From DASWJZ01 sp963814905 (lineage in GTDB: Bacteria; Pseudomonadota; Alphaproteobacteria; Rhizobiales; Afifellaceae): 64,000 nucleotides of DNA. The DNA lies in NCBI GenBank assembly GCA_963814905.1, contig CAWFEM010000011.1, positions 620,001-684,000 of the forward strand, read 5' to 3'. Below the pieces are notes generated by a model. It was given only the letters and a program-made list of their open reading frames with translations. It was not told the origin of the DNA and did not search any database. This document shows positions 42,999-52,683 of this stretch, piece by piece (within the stretch, counting starts at the first letter, position 1; each line of letters opens with the position of its first letter). The translations under genes and the position numbers were made by a program.

Positions 42999-43535
42999 TC
43001 AGTTGATGTCGTCGGCCTGCGTTGCGCGCTTCCGCCCGGAGATCATCGCGGCAACGAGGTTCTCGCGGTGACGATAGCTTGCCAGCACGACACCGCCGAG
43101 GTGAAAGACGACCAGCAAGAGAAGGCCATGCGCAAGCCAGTGATGCACATGCTGCATCCACTCAACGCCCCAGAAGGCATCCGTCGTCAGCAGCCAGCCC
43201 GTGAACGCTGTCGATAACATCGCCAAGATCAAGGCGACGATCATGGCGCCTCCGGCCGGGTTGTGGCCGACGCAACGCGGCTCGCTGCCCTTCAGTATCG
43301 CTTTCAGGTAAGCCAGAGTGGTGCCCGGCGGGCGGACAAACTGCGAGAAGCGGGCGTAGGGCGTTCCGACGAAGCCCCATGCGACCCGCATGACAACGAG
43401 CCCGCCCGCGGCGTAGCCCGCCCAATTGTGCAGGTTCTCCCAGGAGTGGGCGCTGAGCCATGCGATGGCAAAGCTCAGCACCAAACTCCAATGGAAGAGT
43501 CGCACCAGGGGATCCCAGACGCGCACTCTCGGCAT
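42999..43535 (-). CDS. Cytochrome b561 family protein
   Basis: This 178-residue membrane protein has four predicted helices and conserved His residues for two b-type hemes: VWDPLVRLFHWSLVLSFAIA, ENLHNWAGYAAGGLVVMRVA, GVEWMQHVHHWLAHGLLLLV. It carries electrons within the inner membrane. A start at 43535 (MPRVRVWDP) fits the family and lies 34 bases after the PepSY gene; upstream starts at 43592 or 43607 would overlap that gene. Confidence 0.88.
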   Translation of the reverse strand: MPRVRVWDPLVRLFHWSLVLSFAIAWLSAHSWENLHNWAGYAAGGLVVMRVAWGFVGTPYARFSQFVRPPGTTLAYLKAILKGSEPRCVGHNPAGGAMIVALILAMLSTAFTGWLLTTDAFWGVEWMQHVHHWLAHGLLLLVVFHLGGVVLASYRHRENLVAAMISGRKRATQADDIN

Positions 43536-43569
43536 CTTGCCAGTGCCGCGACCGTCTAACGCGGTCGCA

Positions 43570-43842
43570 TCAATCTTCGCCGGCCTCCGCATTGTCGAGC
43601 TGCTCAAGCGTCTCGGCGTTGTAGGCCAGGTTCAACCGCTTGCCGGCGCTGTCCGTCGCATAGACTTCGTAGCAGCCGTTCTCGACCTTGATCTGGCGGA
43701 CCGTCAGGCCCTCCGACTTGAGCTGCGTCTCGAGGCTCGACTGCGGCTGCCAGCTTGACTGCGGTGACGTGCTGCAGGTTCCGGCAGCGAAGGCGGGGCT
43801 TGCAACGGCGACCGCGAAGGCGGCGATCAAAGCAACTTTCAT
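43570..43842 (-). CDS. Small secreted PepSY-domain protein
   Basis: The 90-residue product has a signal peptide (MKVALIAAFAVAVASPAFA) and a single PepSY-type domain: LETQLKSEGLTVRQIKVENG and CYEVYATDSAGKRLNLAYNA. GGAGA precedes the ATG. PepSY proteins followed by a cytochrome b561 form a common pair thought to act in periplasmic redox or metal reduction. The acidic tail EQLDNAEAGED is typical. Confidence 0.85.
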   Translation of the reverse strand: MKVALIAAFAVAVASPAFAAGTCSTSPQSSWQPQSSLETQLKSEGLTVRQIKVENGCYEVYATDSAGKRLNLAYNAETLEQLDNAEAGED

Positions 43843-44379
43843 GAATGGTCTCCAAAGTTGGATCGGGTCGCAAACACTTCCCGGGAACACCCGAGTCGAT
43901 GTTTGCGGGCGGAACCTATTTGAGGCGACCTGACAGGACGCTGACAGCTCGAGTGGACATCTCCGCTTTGGCGACGCGGTGCCGCCGAGACGAAGAGATC
44001 GGCGAGAAGCGAGGGCAGTGCGCACCTTGCGCGAAGACTCCGCGTCGTTCCGCGATTTCTTCGGTGAGCGTCGCGATGCGGACCGTTGATTGAAATCGTG
44101 CGCGGAGCCGCCCGAAGGGCACAATTGTCGCAGGCAGGTCGCGGATGCGCTGGAGGCCAGATGACGCGCCGCGATAAGTGCCTGTGAAGCCCCGGAAAGC
44201 GGCTCGCGGCGCCTTTTCTCAACCCATTGAATTCTTACGATTAATTAATGAGAAGCCGGCTTCCGCCGCCAGATTTCCAGCACAATTCGGTCGCAACAAA
44301 ACCATCCTGAAAATGGGCCGAGCGAGGCTCGCATCGGTCCACGGCTCACCGTTTTTTTGAACGAAGCTGGGATACGACG
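43843..44379. other. Intergenic region with an AT-rich promoter zone
   Basis: No credible gene is seen in these 537 bases. The short frames present have arginine-rich, low-complexity products. The stretch TTGAATTCTTACGATTAATT at 44227-44246 is strikingly AT-rich for this genome and probably marks the promoter zone of the NEW3-ABC genes that start at 44380. Confidence 0.5.
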
Positions 44380-45591
44380 ATGCTTCCAAGACGCGCACTT
44401 CCGATCGCCGCGGCGATTGTCCTCACCTTCTCTCCCCTTAGCCCACTCCTTGCGCAAACGCCGGTCGCCGCGCCGGTCGCGCCGCCCGACACCGCCAGCC
44501 CGGCAAAGTCCTCCGGGCTCTGGCTCTTGACCGATTTCCCCGAGCTGACCGGCCAGATCGGAAACGCGGCCAAGATATCGCTGGCCCTGCAGAACGCCGG
44601 TCTCCCGCCGGAGCGCGTGGAATTCTCCGTCGACGGGCTCCCGCAAGGTTGGGATTGGAAGCTGATGGGCGACGGACGCGAAGTTTCCGCCGCGATGGTC
44701 GGCCCTGACGAGACGCGCGACCTTTCGCTTTCAGTCACCCCGCCCGCCGACGCGAAGACCGACCAGGTGACCTTCCGCGTCATCGCGAAGGCGCCGGACC
44801 GCAGCCTGACGCTTCCGATAACGATGCGCCTTACCGCCGCGGAACCGGCAAAGCTTGAGCTTGAGCCGGAGCTTCCTGCGCTGCGCGGGACGCCGAGCTC
44901 GTCCTTCGACTTCCAGATCGCCATCAAGAACGACAGCCCCGACGACGCGACCGTCAATCTGCTGGCGCAGACGCCGGACGGGTTCGTCGCCTCGTTCAAG
45001 GAGCAGTACGGCGCGCAGGAGCTGACGAGCCTGCCGATCAAGGCGGGCGAGTCGAAGACGGTGAAGCTTTCCCTGCAGCCGCCGCATGACGCGCCGGCCG
45101 GCAATTATCCGATCGTCATGCAGGCGGCGAGCGCCAAGGTGTCGGCGGAGACGCAGCTTGTCGTGCAGGTCACCGGCCAGCCCGAGCTTTCGCTCTCCGG
45201 ACCGGGCGGACGGCTCTCCGGCGAGGCGACCGCGGGCAAGGCGGAGACCTTCGCGTTCGATGTCGGCAACAGCGGTTCCGCTCCGGCGAAGACCGTTCGC
45301 TTCAGCGCCAGCGCGCCGACGGGATGGAAGGTGACGTTCCGTCCCGATCAGCTTCCGGGCCTCGATACCGACGGGCACCAGCCCGTGCAGGTCGAGATCA
45401 CGCCTTCGGAGAAGGCGATCGCCGGCGATTACATGGTGACCATCCGCGCCAACGGCGAGGGCACCTCGACGAGCGCGCAGTTCCGCACCACCGTGACCAC
45501 CTCCACGGTGTGGGGCGTCGCCGGGCTCGGCATCATCGGCGCTTCCGTGTTGGTGCTGGCGCTTGCGGTGACGCGTTACGGCCGTCGGTGA
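44380..45591 (+). CDS. Exported NEW3-domain protein with a C-terminal membrane anchor
   Basis: This 403-residue protein has a signal peptide (LPIAAAIVLTFSPLSPLLAQ), several beta-sandwich repeats of the NEW3/alpha-galactosidase-associated type (about 60-370, each with a pattern like LQNAGLPPERVEFSVDGLPQ and GNSGSAPAKTVRFSASAPTG), and a C-terminal hydrophobic helix followed by RYGRR. It is probably anchored in the inner membrane with its sandwich domains in the periplasm. It is followed seven bases later by an ABC ATPase and then an ABC-2 permease, a recurrent triad of unknown cargo. Confidence 0.85.
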   Translation: MLPRRALPIAAAIVLTFSPLSPLLAQTPVAAPVAPPDTASPAKSSGLWLLTDFPELTGQIGNAAKISLALQNAGLPPERVEFSVDGLPQGWDWKLMGDGREVSAAMVGPDETRDLSLSVTPPADAKTDQVTFRVIAKAPDRSLTLPITMRLTAAEPAKLELEPELPALRGTPSSSFDFQIAIKNDSPDDATVNLLAQTPDGFVASFKEQYGAQELTSLPIKAGESKTVKLSLQPPHDAPAGNYPIVMQAASAKVSAETQLVVQVTGQPELSLSGPGGRLSGEATAGKAETFAFDVGNSGSAPAKTVRFSASAPTGWKVTFRPDQLPGLDTDGHQPVQVEITPSEKAIAGDYMVTIRANGEGTSTSAQFRTTVTTSTVWGVAGLGIIGASVLVLALAVTRYGRR

Positions 45592-45598
45592 CGCTAAA

Positions 45599-46537
<939 letters not shown>

Positions 46538-47562
46538 GGGTTCGCCGTTTACCGGGCTTGCCGCCGTCGCGATGAAGGAGGCGGCCGACCATCTGACCAG
46601 CGCACGCATGCATCTCGTCATGCTGCTCGTCCTGCTCACCGCCTTCGGCGCGGTCTACGGTGCAATCGGGGAGATCAAGAACACGGTGGGGCAGGACCCG
46701 TTCCTGTTCCTGCGGCTCTTCACGACGGCGCGCCAGCCGCTTCCGTCCTTCGTCTCGCTCCTGACCCTGCTTCTGCCGCTCGTCGCGATCGCGCTCGGTT
46801 TCGACGCCGTGAACGGCGAATACAACCGCCGCACCATCAGCCGCGTCCTGTCGCAGCCGATCTATCGCGACGCGCTGCTGATGGGGAAATTCCTCGGCGG
46901 CCTGATCGTGCTCGGCATCTGCCTCGTCACGCTGTGGCTGCTTCTGACCGGGCTTGGCATCCTGACGCTGGGGCTGCCGCCGTCGGGGGAGGAGACGCTG
47001 CGCGGCGTCGCCTTCCTGATCGCCTCGCTTGCTTACGCCGGCGTCTGGCTCGCGATCGCTGTCTTATTCTCCACGCTCTTCCGCGCGCCCGCGACCTCGG
47101 CGCTCGCGGCGCTGACGCTCTGGCTCTTCTTCGCCGTCTTCTGGAGCATGCTGACGCCGCTCCTCGCCAACGCGCTCGCGCCGGTCAATCCGTTCGACCC
47201 GCGCACCGCCGTGTTTCAGGTGGAGGTCGGACAGGCGCTCGCCCGCTTCTCGCCGAATACGCTCTATGGAGAGGCGACGCTTGCGCTCCTGAATCCTTCG
47301 ACCCGCAGCCTGGGGCTCGTCTTCATGTCGCAGCTTCAGGGCGCGCTGATGGGCGCGCCGCTTCCCTTCGGGCAGAGCGCGCTCCTGATCTGGCCGCAGC
47401 TTTCCGGCCTGATCGCGGTGATGGTCGTTGTTTTCACGCTCGCCTACGTGGCTTTCCAGCGGCAGGAAATACGAGCGTAGCGGCTGCGCTTGGCGCCAAC
47501 CAAGTTACCGGGGCGACCTCTACGGGCGGGGGTCGTGGTGCTGGAAGCGGGTGCCGCACGCT

Positions 47563-47949
47563 TCAGAGCGGGGAGAGCGGGATGCCAATCGCGGCCGCCC
47601 CGCTGGCAAGCCGTTCGTCGTAGGTCGCCAACAGAGGGCGTTCGCCGCTTCTCTCGAGAAACACGAGCGAAGCGAGATGCAGCGCGTCGAGCGTCCGCAG
47701 AGGTTTGGGAAAGGGTGCCAGCGCACGTTCCAAGACAGGCGGCGTCAGCTCGATCAAGGCCACACGGCCGACTACGATCTGCGCTTCTTTGCCATGCGAC
47801 GCGCCGAGGCCGTAAGCGTGTAAACGATTCCAGACTTCATATTCGAGCAGCCGACTCGAAACGAGCGTCTCACGCCAAAGGGCGGCGGGCGGTTCCCGCG
47901 CTTCGCCAAGGAGATGGGCGAGCGCGACGGAACTGTCGATGTAGATCAA
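47563..47949 (-). CDS. Type II toxin, PIN-domain ribonuclease (VapC-like)
   Basis: The 128-residue protein has the four acidic residues of the PIN nuclease site: Asp5 (MIYIDSS), Glu38 (LLEYEVWNRL), Asp88 (TLDALHLAS) and Asp111 (ATYDERL). PIN toxins cleave RNA in a magnesium-dependent way and are held inactive by a cognate antitoxin. The gene overlaps the 3' end of the antitoxin gene by four bases. Confidence 0.9.
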   Translation of the reverse strand: MIYIDSSVALAHLLGEAREPPAALWRETLVSSRLLEYEVWNRLHAYGLGASHGKEAQIVVGRVALIELTPPVLERALAPFPKPLRTLDALHLASLVFLERSGERPLLATYDERLASGAAAIGIPLSPL

Positions 47950-48236
47950 CGATCGTCCCTGTCGCGCTTGATGTCGCGCATGAGCTCATCGAAAGGAACA
48001 GCCGGCTTACGCGGGGGCGCATCGGTGCCCGCATGGGTCGGCAGCGTGAGCCAACCTTCGCGGACCCCCTTGGCCAGGAACGCGTCGGATAGAGCGGTAC
48101 TTCGCCCGAGCGCGGGCGGTACGAGCTCGGCGACCACGCGTTCGCGATCGGTGACGAGCACGGTCTCGCCGCTTGCCGCGAGGCGCACATACTCGCTGAG
48201 CTTGTTCTTCAGGACTTTCAGGCCAACGGACCGCAT
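47946..48236 (-). CDS. Type II antitoxin, Phd/YefM family
   Basis: The 96-residue protein starts with a DNA-binding Phd/YefM domain (MRSVGLKVLKNKLSEYVRLA, SGETVLVTDRERVVAELVPP) and ends in a charged tail (ELMRDIKRDRDDR) that should wrap the PIN toxin. It precedes the toxin, the usual order. A perfect palindrome lies just 6 bases upstream of its start. Confidence 0.9.
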   Translation of the reverse strand: MRSVGLKVLKNKLSEYVRLAASGETVLVTDRERVVAELVPPALGRSTALSDAFLAKGVREGWLTLPTHAGTDAPPRKPAVPFDELMRDIKRDRDDR

Positions 48237-48241
48237 GCCGC

Positions 48242-48265
48242 AAAGTAGCTTCTAGAAGCTACTTT
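48242..48265. promoter_or_regulatory. 24-base palindromic operator of the toxin-antitoxin operon
   Basis: A perfect 24-base palindrome centred on TCTAGA (arms AAAGTAGCTTCT and its complement) lies 6 bases before the antitoxin start. Phd/YefM antitoxins repress their own operons by binding such sites, so this is most likely the autoregulatory operator. It also overlaps the expected promoter. Confidence 0.75.
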
Positions 48266-48390
48266 AGCAAGTTGCAGATTTGCGCGTGGCGCCACGACGT
48301 GGCGGAGAGCGGCGGTTCTCCCGCCGCGCCCGGAGTTGTCATGCCGCGCCCGCTGCGATAGAGCGATCCGTCCGGTTCCTGAGAAAACGG

Positions 48391-49701
48391 ATGAACGCGA
48401 AGCGCAACGAATTTGCCGGCGGCGAAGAGACCGCCGAGACGGTCGACGTCGAGGCCCTGATGCAGGGTGTCGGCGCGCGCGCGCGCGCCGCCGCGGCGGT
48501 GCTCGCCAATGCGACGACCGAGGCAAAAGACAAGGCGCTGCGCGCCGCGGCGGAGGATTTGCGGCACACGGCCGCCGTGATCCTGCTCGCGAACGAGAAG
48601 GACGTCGCCGACATGGAGGCGGCGGGCTCGAGCAAGGCGCTGATCGACCGCGCGAAGCTCGATCCCTTGCGCATCGAGGCGATTGCCAGGTCGCTTGAGG
48701 AGATCGCCGCGCTTCCCGATCCGGTCGGCTCCACCATTGCCGAATGGGAGCGGCCGAACGGCCTCCATATCGAGCGCGTGCGCACGCCGATCGGCGTGAT
48801 CGGGATCATCTTCGAGAGCCGCCCCAACGTCACCGCCGATGCCGGCGCGCTGGCGCTCAAGGCCGGCAACGCCGTCATCCTGCGCGGCGGGTCGGATACG
48901 TTCCGCAGCAACTCCGCGATCCATCGCTGCCTGGTCGCCGGGCTGAACGAAGCCGGGCTTCCGGAGGACGCCATCCAGCTCGTGCCGACGCGCGACCGCG
49001 AGGCGGTCGGCGCCATGCTGCGCGGCCTTAACGGCACGATCGACGTCATCATCCCGCGCGGCGGCAAGAGCCTCGTCGCGCGTGTGCAGGCGGAGGCGCG
49101 CGTGCCGGTCTTCGCGCACCTGGAAGGTGTGTGTCACGTCTACGTGCATGCGGCGGCCGATCTGGATATGGCGAAGAAGATCGTCGTCAACGCCAAGATG
49201 CGGCGCACCTCGATCTGCGGGGCGTCGGAGACGCTCCTCGTCGACAAAGCCTGCGCGGGGAGTCACTTGCGTCCGCTTGTTGAGGCGCTGCAGCAGGCGG
49301 GCTGCGCGGTACGCGGCGACGCGGCGACGCAAGCCGCCGCCGACGGCGTGGAGCCGGCGACCGAAGAGGATTGGTACAAGGAATATCTCGACGCGATCAT
49401 CGCGGTCTCTGTCGTCGATGGGCTCGACGAGGCGATCCGCCACGTGGAGAAATACGGCTCGCATCATACCGATGCGATCGTCACCAACGACACCGGCGCG
49501 GCGGAGCGCTTCATGGATGAAGTCGATTCCGCCATCGTGCTTCACAACGCCTCCACGCAGTTCGGCGACGGCGGCGAGTTCGGCATGGGCGCGGAGATCG
49601 GCATCGCTACGGGCAAGATGCATGCACGCGGGCCTGTCGGCCTGGAGCAGCTCACGAGCTTCAAATACCGCGTCCGCGGCACCGGCCAGACCCGTCCTTG
49701 A
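48391..49701 (+). CDS. proA: Gamma-glutamyl phosphate reductase
   Basis: The 436-residue enzyme reduces gamma-glutamyl phosphate to glutamate semialdehyde, the second step of proline synthesis. The aldehyde-dehydrogenase-like fold is evident, with IGVIGIIFESRPNVTADAGA, RGGSDTFRSNSAIHRCLVAG and the catalytic Cys in RRTSICGASETLL. ATG 48391 (MNAKRNEF) is preferred; the frame is open to 48280. It is normally next to proB. Confidence 0.96.
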   Translation: MNAKRNEFAGGEETAETVDVEALMQGVGARARAAAAVLANATTEAKDKALRAAAEDLRHTAAVILLANEKDVADMEAAGSSKALIDRAKLDPLRIEAIARSLEEIAALPDPVGSTIAEWERPNGLHIERVRTPIGVIGIIFESRPNVTADAGALALKAGNAVILRGGSDTFRSNSAIHRCLVAGLNEAGLPEDAIQLVPTRDREAVGAMLRGLNGTIDVIIPRGGKSLVARVQAEARVPVFAHLEGVCHVYVHAAADLDMAKKIVVNAKMRRTSICGASETLLVDKACAGSHLRPLVEALQQAGCAVRGDAATQAAADGVEPATEEDWYKEYLDAIIAVSVVDGLDEAIRHVEKYGSHHTDAIVTNDTGAAERFMDEVDSAIVLHNASTQFGDGGEFGMGAEIGIATGKMHARGPVGLEQLTSFKYRVRGTGQTRP

Positions 49702-50321
49702 TTAGCGAAGACCGGTCGAGCCGCGTCTTCCGCGGGCTGCCGCCGCATGGATCACGGCAGCGCATCGGGCTCTTCGGCGGGACCTTCAATCCCCCGCACG
49801 AAGGCCACCGGCGCGCCAGCCTCCTGGCGCTGCACAAGCTCCGTCTCGACTGGATCTGGTGGATGGTCACGCCGGGAAACCCGCTGAAGAAGAACGGCGG
49901 CTTGCCGTCTCTCGATGCACGCATGGCCGCGGCGGCGCGGGTCGCAGCGCATCCGCGCATCCTCGTCAGCGGCGCGGAGGCCGGGTTCCGAACGCGTTAC
50001 ACGGCGGATTTGATCGCGAATCTGAAAACGCGCGCGCCGATGACACGTTTCGTCTGGATCATGGGAAGCGACGGCCTCGTCGATTTCCATCGCTGGGAGA
50101 GCTGGCAGGCGATTGCGGCGTCCGTGCCGATCGCCGTCGTTAACCGTCCGAAGACGCTGCTTTCGCCGCTTTTCTCGCGCGCCGCGCAGGCGCTTGCCGC
50201 GTATCGCGTCGACGCGGAGGATTGCGGCGACCTGGCCGACCGTGAGCCGCCCGCCTGGGTACTCGTGACCGGGCCCCGGGTCGGCGTTTCCTCCACGGCG
50301 CTGCGCGAAAGCACGTCTTGA
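49698..50321 (+). CDS. nadD: Nicotinate-nucleotide adenylyltransferase
   Basis: This 207-residue enzyme adenylates nicotinate mononucleotide in NAD synthesis. It shows the nucleotidyltransferase motifs GLFGGTFNPPHEGH near residue 27 and GVSSTALRE near the C-terminus (the ISST-R motif). The start is TTG overlapping the proA stop (TTGA), an unusual but coupled start; no ATG is available in frame before the first motif. Confidence 0.95.
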   Translation: MISEDRSSRVFRGLPPHGSRQRIGLFGGTFNPPHEGHRRASLLALHKLRLDWIWWMVTPGNPLKKNGGLPSLDARMAAAARVAAHPRILVSGAEAGFRTRYTADLIANLKTRAPMTRFVWIMGSDGLVDFHRWESWQAIAASVPIAVVNRPKTLLSPLFSRAAQALAAYRVDAEDCGDLADREPPAWVLVTGPRVGVSSTALRESTS

Positions 50322-50406
50322 AACAGTAACGATTGCACCCCTATCTTAAGGGGCGCGGCCCGTGCCGCGATTCGTGTGGAGACAAGGGGACCAAACACTG
50401 TCCGAA

Positions 50407-50820
50407 ATGACCCGCTCGGTTGAAGGCGCCGCGTCAGGTGCGCCTTCCGCGGCCTCCCTGATGGCGGCCAATGCGTCAGGGGAAGCTTTGAGAACCGTCC
50501 TTGCGAGCCTCGACGATGCGAAGGCCGAGGACACCGTGACAATCGACATCCAGAGCAAGTCAGCGCTCGGCGACTACATGGTCGTCGCCTCCGGCCGTTC
50601 GCACCGGCACGTGGGCGCGATCGCCGATCGTCTTGTCGCCGACCTGAAGCAGGCCGGCTGCGGGCCGGTCCGCGTGGAGGGCATGCGCCATTGCGACTGG
50701 GTGCTGATCGATGCGGGCGATCTCATCGTGCACGTCTTCAGACCGGAGGTGCGCGAATTTTACAACATCGAGAAGATGTGGGCGGCTGAGCCCTATTCGG
50801 AGCGCCGCGCGCTCGCCTGA
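50407..50820 (+). CDS. rsfS: Ribosome silencing factor RsfS
   Basis: The 137-residue protein has the RsfS core DDAKAEDTVTIDIQSKSALG, DYMVVASGRSHRHVGAIADR, MRHCDWVLIDAGDLIVHVFR and PEVREFYNIEKMW. It blocks joining of ribosomal subunits in slow growth by binding L14. ATG 50407 is chosen; GTG 50362 and ATG 50461 are alternatives. It is six bases before rlmH. Confidence 0.93.
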   Translation: MTRSVEGAASGAPSAASLMAANASGEALRTVLASLDDAKAEDTVTIDIQSKSALGDYMVVASGRSHRHVGAIADRLVADLKQAGCGPVRVEGMRHCDWVLIDAGDLIVHVFRPEVREFYNIEKMWAAEPYSERRALA

Positions 50821-50826
50821 TCCTCG

Positions 50827-51309
50827 ATGGAGATCGTCATAGCCGCGGTCGGACGGCTGAAAGCCGGTCCGGAACGTGTGCTTTGCGACCGGTATCTCGA
50901 GCGTGCACGCAAAGGCGGGCGGACGCTTGGTCTGCGCGGCTTCACGATCGAGGAAATTCCCGAATCCCGTGCCGCGCGCGCCGTCGACAGGATTGCGGCG
51001 GAGGAGCGCACGCTGCTCCAGCGCATCGATGCCGGCGACCGTGTCGTCTGCCTCGACGCAACCGGTGCGCTCACCGACAGCGCCGCCTTCGCCGCCTCGC
51101 TTGCGAAGGACGCGGAAGCCGCCATACCCCGCACCGTCTTCGTGCTCGGCGGGCCGGACGGCCTGGGTGAGGGGTTGCGCGCCCGCGCCGAGCGGACCGT
51201 ATCGTTCGGACGGGTGACCTGGCCGCATCAATTGGCCCGGATTCTGCTTGCCGAGCAACTCTATCGGGCCACCACGATCCTTTCCGGGCACCCCTATCAT
51301 CGGGCATAA
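50827..51309 (+). CDS. rlmH: 23S rRNA (pseudouridine-1915-N3)-methyltransferase RlmH
   Basis: This 160-residue SPOUT methyltransferase has the knot motif FVLGGPDGLGEGLRARAERT and the C-terminal SFGRVTWPHQLARILLAEQL-YRA that binds S-adenosylmethionine and the ribosome. The order rsfS-rlmH is highly conserved. Confidence 0.96.
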   Translation: MEIVIAAVGRLKAGPERVLCDRYLERARKGGRTLGLRGFTIEEIPESRAARAVDRIAAEERTLLQRIDAGDRVVCLDATGALTDSAAFAASLAKDAEAAIPRTVFVLGGPDGLGEGLRARAERTVSFGRVTWPHQLARILLAEQLYRATTILSGHPYHRA

Positions 51310-51339
51310 TCCGAAAGGTTTCTTGGCTATGAGGGCTGG

Positions 51340-52683
51340 ATGACTTTCCGCCGCGGCGTCCTCCTTTCCCTGCTCCTTATCGGCACACTGGTCGCCGCCG
51401 GTGTCCCATACGGCATCCGCGCCGCGGAAATCGATTCTGGCGAGCTTGGCGAATTGCGCGGGGTGAACGCGGCCAACCGCAAACAGGCGCGGGAAGCGGA
51501 GCTTGAGGCAATTCGTCGCTCCCTTGAGGTTTCCGAGCGGCGTCAGGCGGCACTGCGGGATGAGATCGACGGCCTCGACCAGGACCGCGAGACGCTGAGC
51601 GCCGACCTGATCGCGACCGCGCAGCGCATGCGTACGGCCGAAGAGGAGATCGGCCGCATGGAGGCGCGGCTAGAGCAGCTCCATGCCGACGCCGACAAGC
51701 TGCGAGGGTCGCTGAACGATCGGCGCGACGTGATGGCGGAGGTGCTGATGGCGCTGCAGCGGATTGGCCGCACGCCGCCGCCGGCGATCCTCTCCCGTCC
51801 GGAGGACGCGCTTGCCGCGATCCGCGGCTCGATCCTCGCCGGCGCGGTGCTTCCCGATATTCGCGCGGAGGCGGAGAAACTGGCCGCCGACCTTTCGTCG
51901 CTGACCAAGGTGACCGCGGAGATCGAGACGGAGCGAGACTCGCTGCGCGAGCGCTACGCCTCGCTCGGTGACGAGCAGGCGCGCATCAACCTTCTGGTGG
52001 AGGCGAAGAAAGCGCAGCGCGAGCAGACCGAGACGGCGCTCGGCGCGGAACGCGACAAGTCGGCGGAGCTGGCCGACAAGGCGGGAAGCCTGCAATCGCT
52101 CATCTCGGCCCTGGAAAAGGAGGTCGCCGCCGCCGCCAAGGCCGCGCAGGAGGCGCAGGAGGCGGCCGCCACGACCGCCCACGCCGACCGCGAGGAGGCG
52201 GCGCGGCGGCTGTCGGACACCAGCCGTATCGCGCCCGCCGTACACTTTGCCGATGCGAGGGGGCTTCTGCCCCTGCCGGTCTCCGGCCAGAAACTGCTCG
52301 GCTTCGGCGATGCCGACGGGCTCGGCGGCGAGAGCCAGGGGCTGACACTTGCCGCCCGGCCGGGGGCCGCGGTTCTGGCTCCCGCCGACGGCTGGGTTGT
52401 CTATGCCGGCCCGTTCCGCTCCTACGGTCAGGTCTTGATCCTGAATGCCGGCGACGGGTATCACATCGTTCTGGCCGGAATGGAGCATATCGACGCCGCG
52501 CTCGGGCAATTCGTGCTAGGCGGCGAGCCGGTTGCGGTAATGGGTGCAACCAGGCTGGCGAGCATCGGAGACATCGACCATACTTCCGCCCAGCCGATTC
52601 TTTACGTCGAGTTCCGCAAGGACGGAACGTCAATTGATTCAGCGCCTTGGTGGGCGCCTTCGGACAGTGAGGTTAACGGATGA
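51340..52683 (+). CDS. Murein hydrolase activator EnvC-like, M23 family
   Basis: The 447-residue protein has an N-terminal signal segment (LLLIGTLVAAGVPYGIRA), a long coiled coil (about 35-280) rich in Glu, Arg and Ala, and a C-terminal degenerate LytM/M23 domain (about 320-440; GVLAPADGWVV-like APADGWVVYAGPFRSYGQVL). The zinc-binding His/Asp set of active M23 peptidases is not seen, as expected for an EnvC-type activator of amidases in cell division. It overlaps ctpA by four bases (ATGA). Confidence 0.9.
   Translation: MTFRRGVLLSLLLIGTLVAAGVPYGIRAAEIDSGELGELRGVNAANRKQAREAELEAIRRSLEVSERRQAALRDEIDGLDQDRETLSADLIATAQRMRTAEEEIGRMEARLEQLHADADKLRGSLNDRRDVMAEVLMALQRIGRTPPPAILSRPEDALAAIRGSILAGAVLPDIRAEAEKLAADLSSLTKVTAEIETERDSLRERYASLGDEQARINLLVEAKKAQREQTETALGAERDKSAELADKAGSLQSLISALEKEVAAAAKAAQEAQEAAATTAHADREEAARRLSDTSRIAPAVHFADARGLLPLPVSGQKLLGFGDADGLGGESQGLTLAARPGAAVLAPADGWVVYAGPFRSYGQVLILNAGDGYHIVLAGMEHIDAALGQFVLGGEPVAVMGATRLASIGDIDHTSAQPILYVEFRKDGTSIDSAPWWAPSDSEVNG

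Noticed and set aside
43839..44222. Possible small gene in the 537-base gap before the NEW3 gene
   Set aside because: The product is Arg-rich and low-complexity, lacks a ribosome site and shows no motif.
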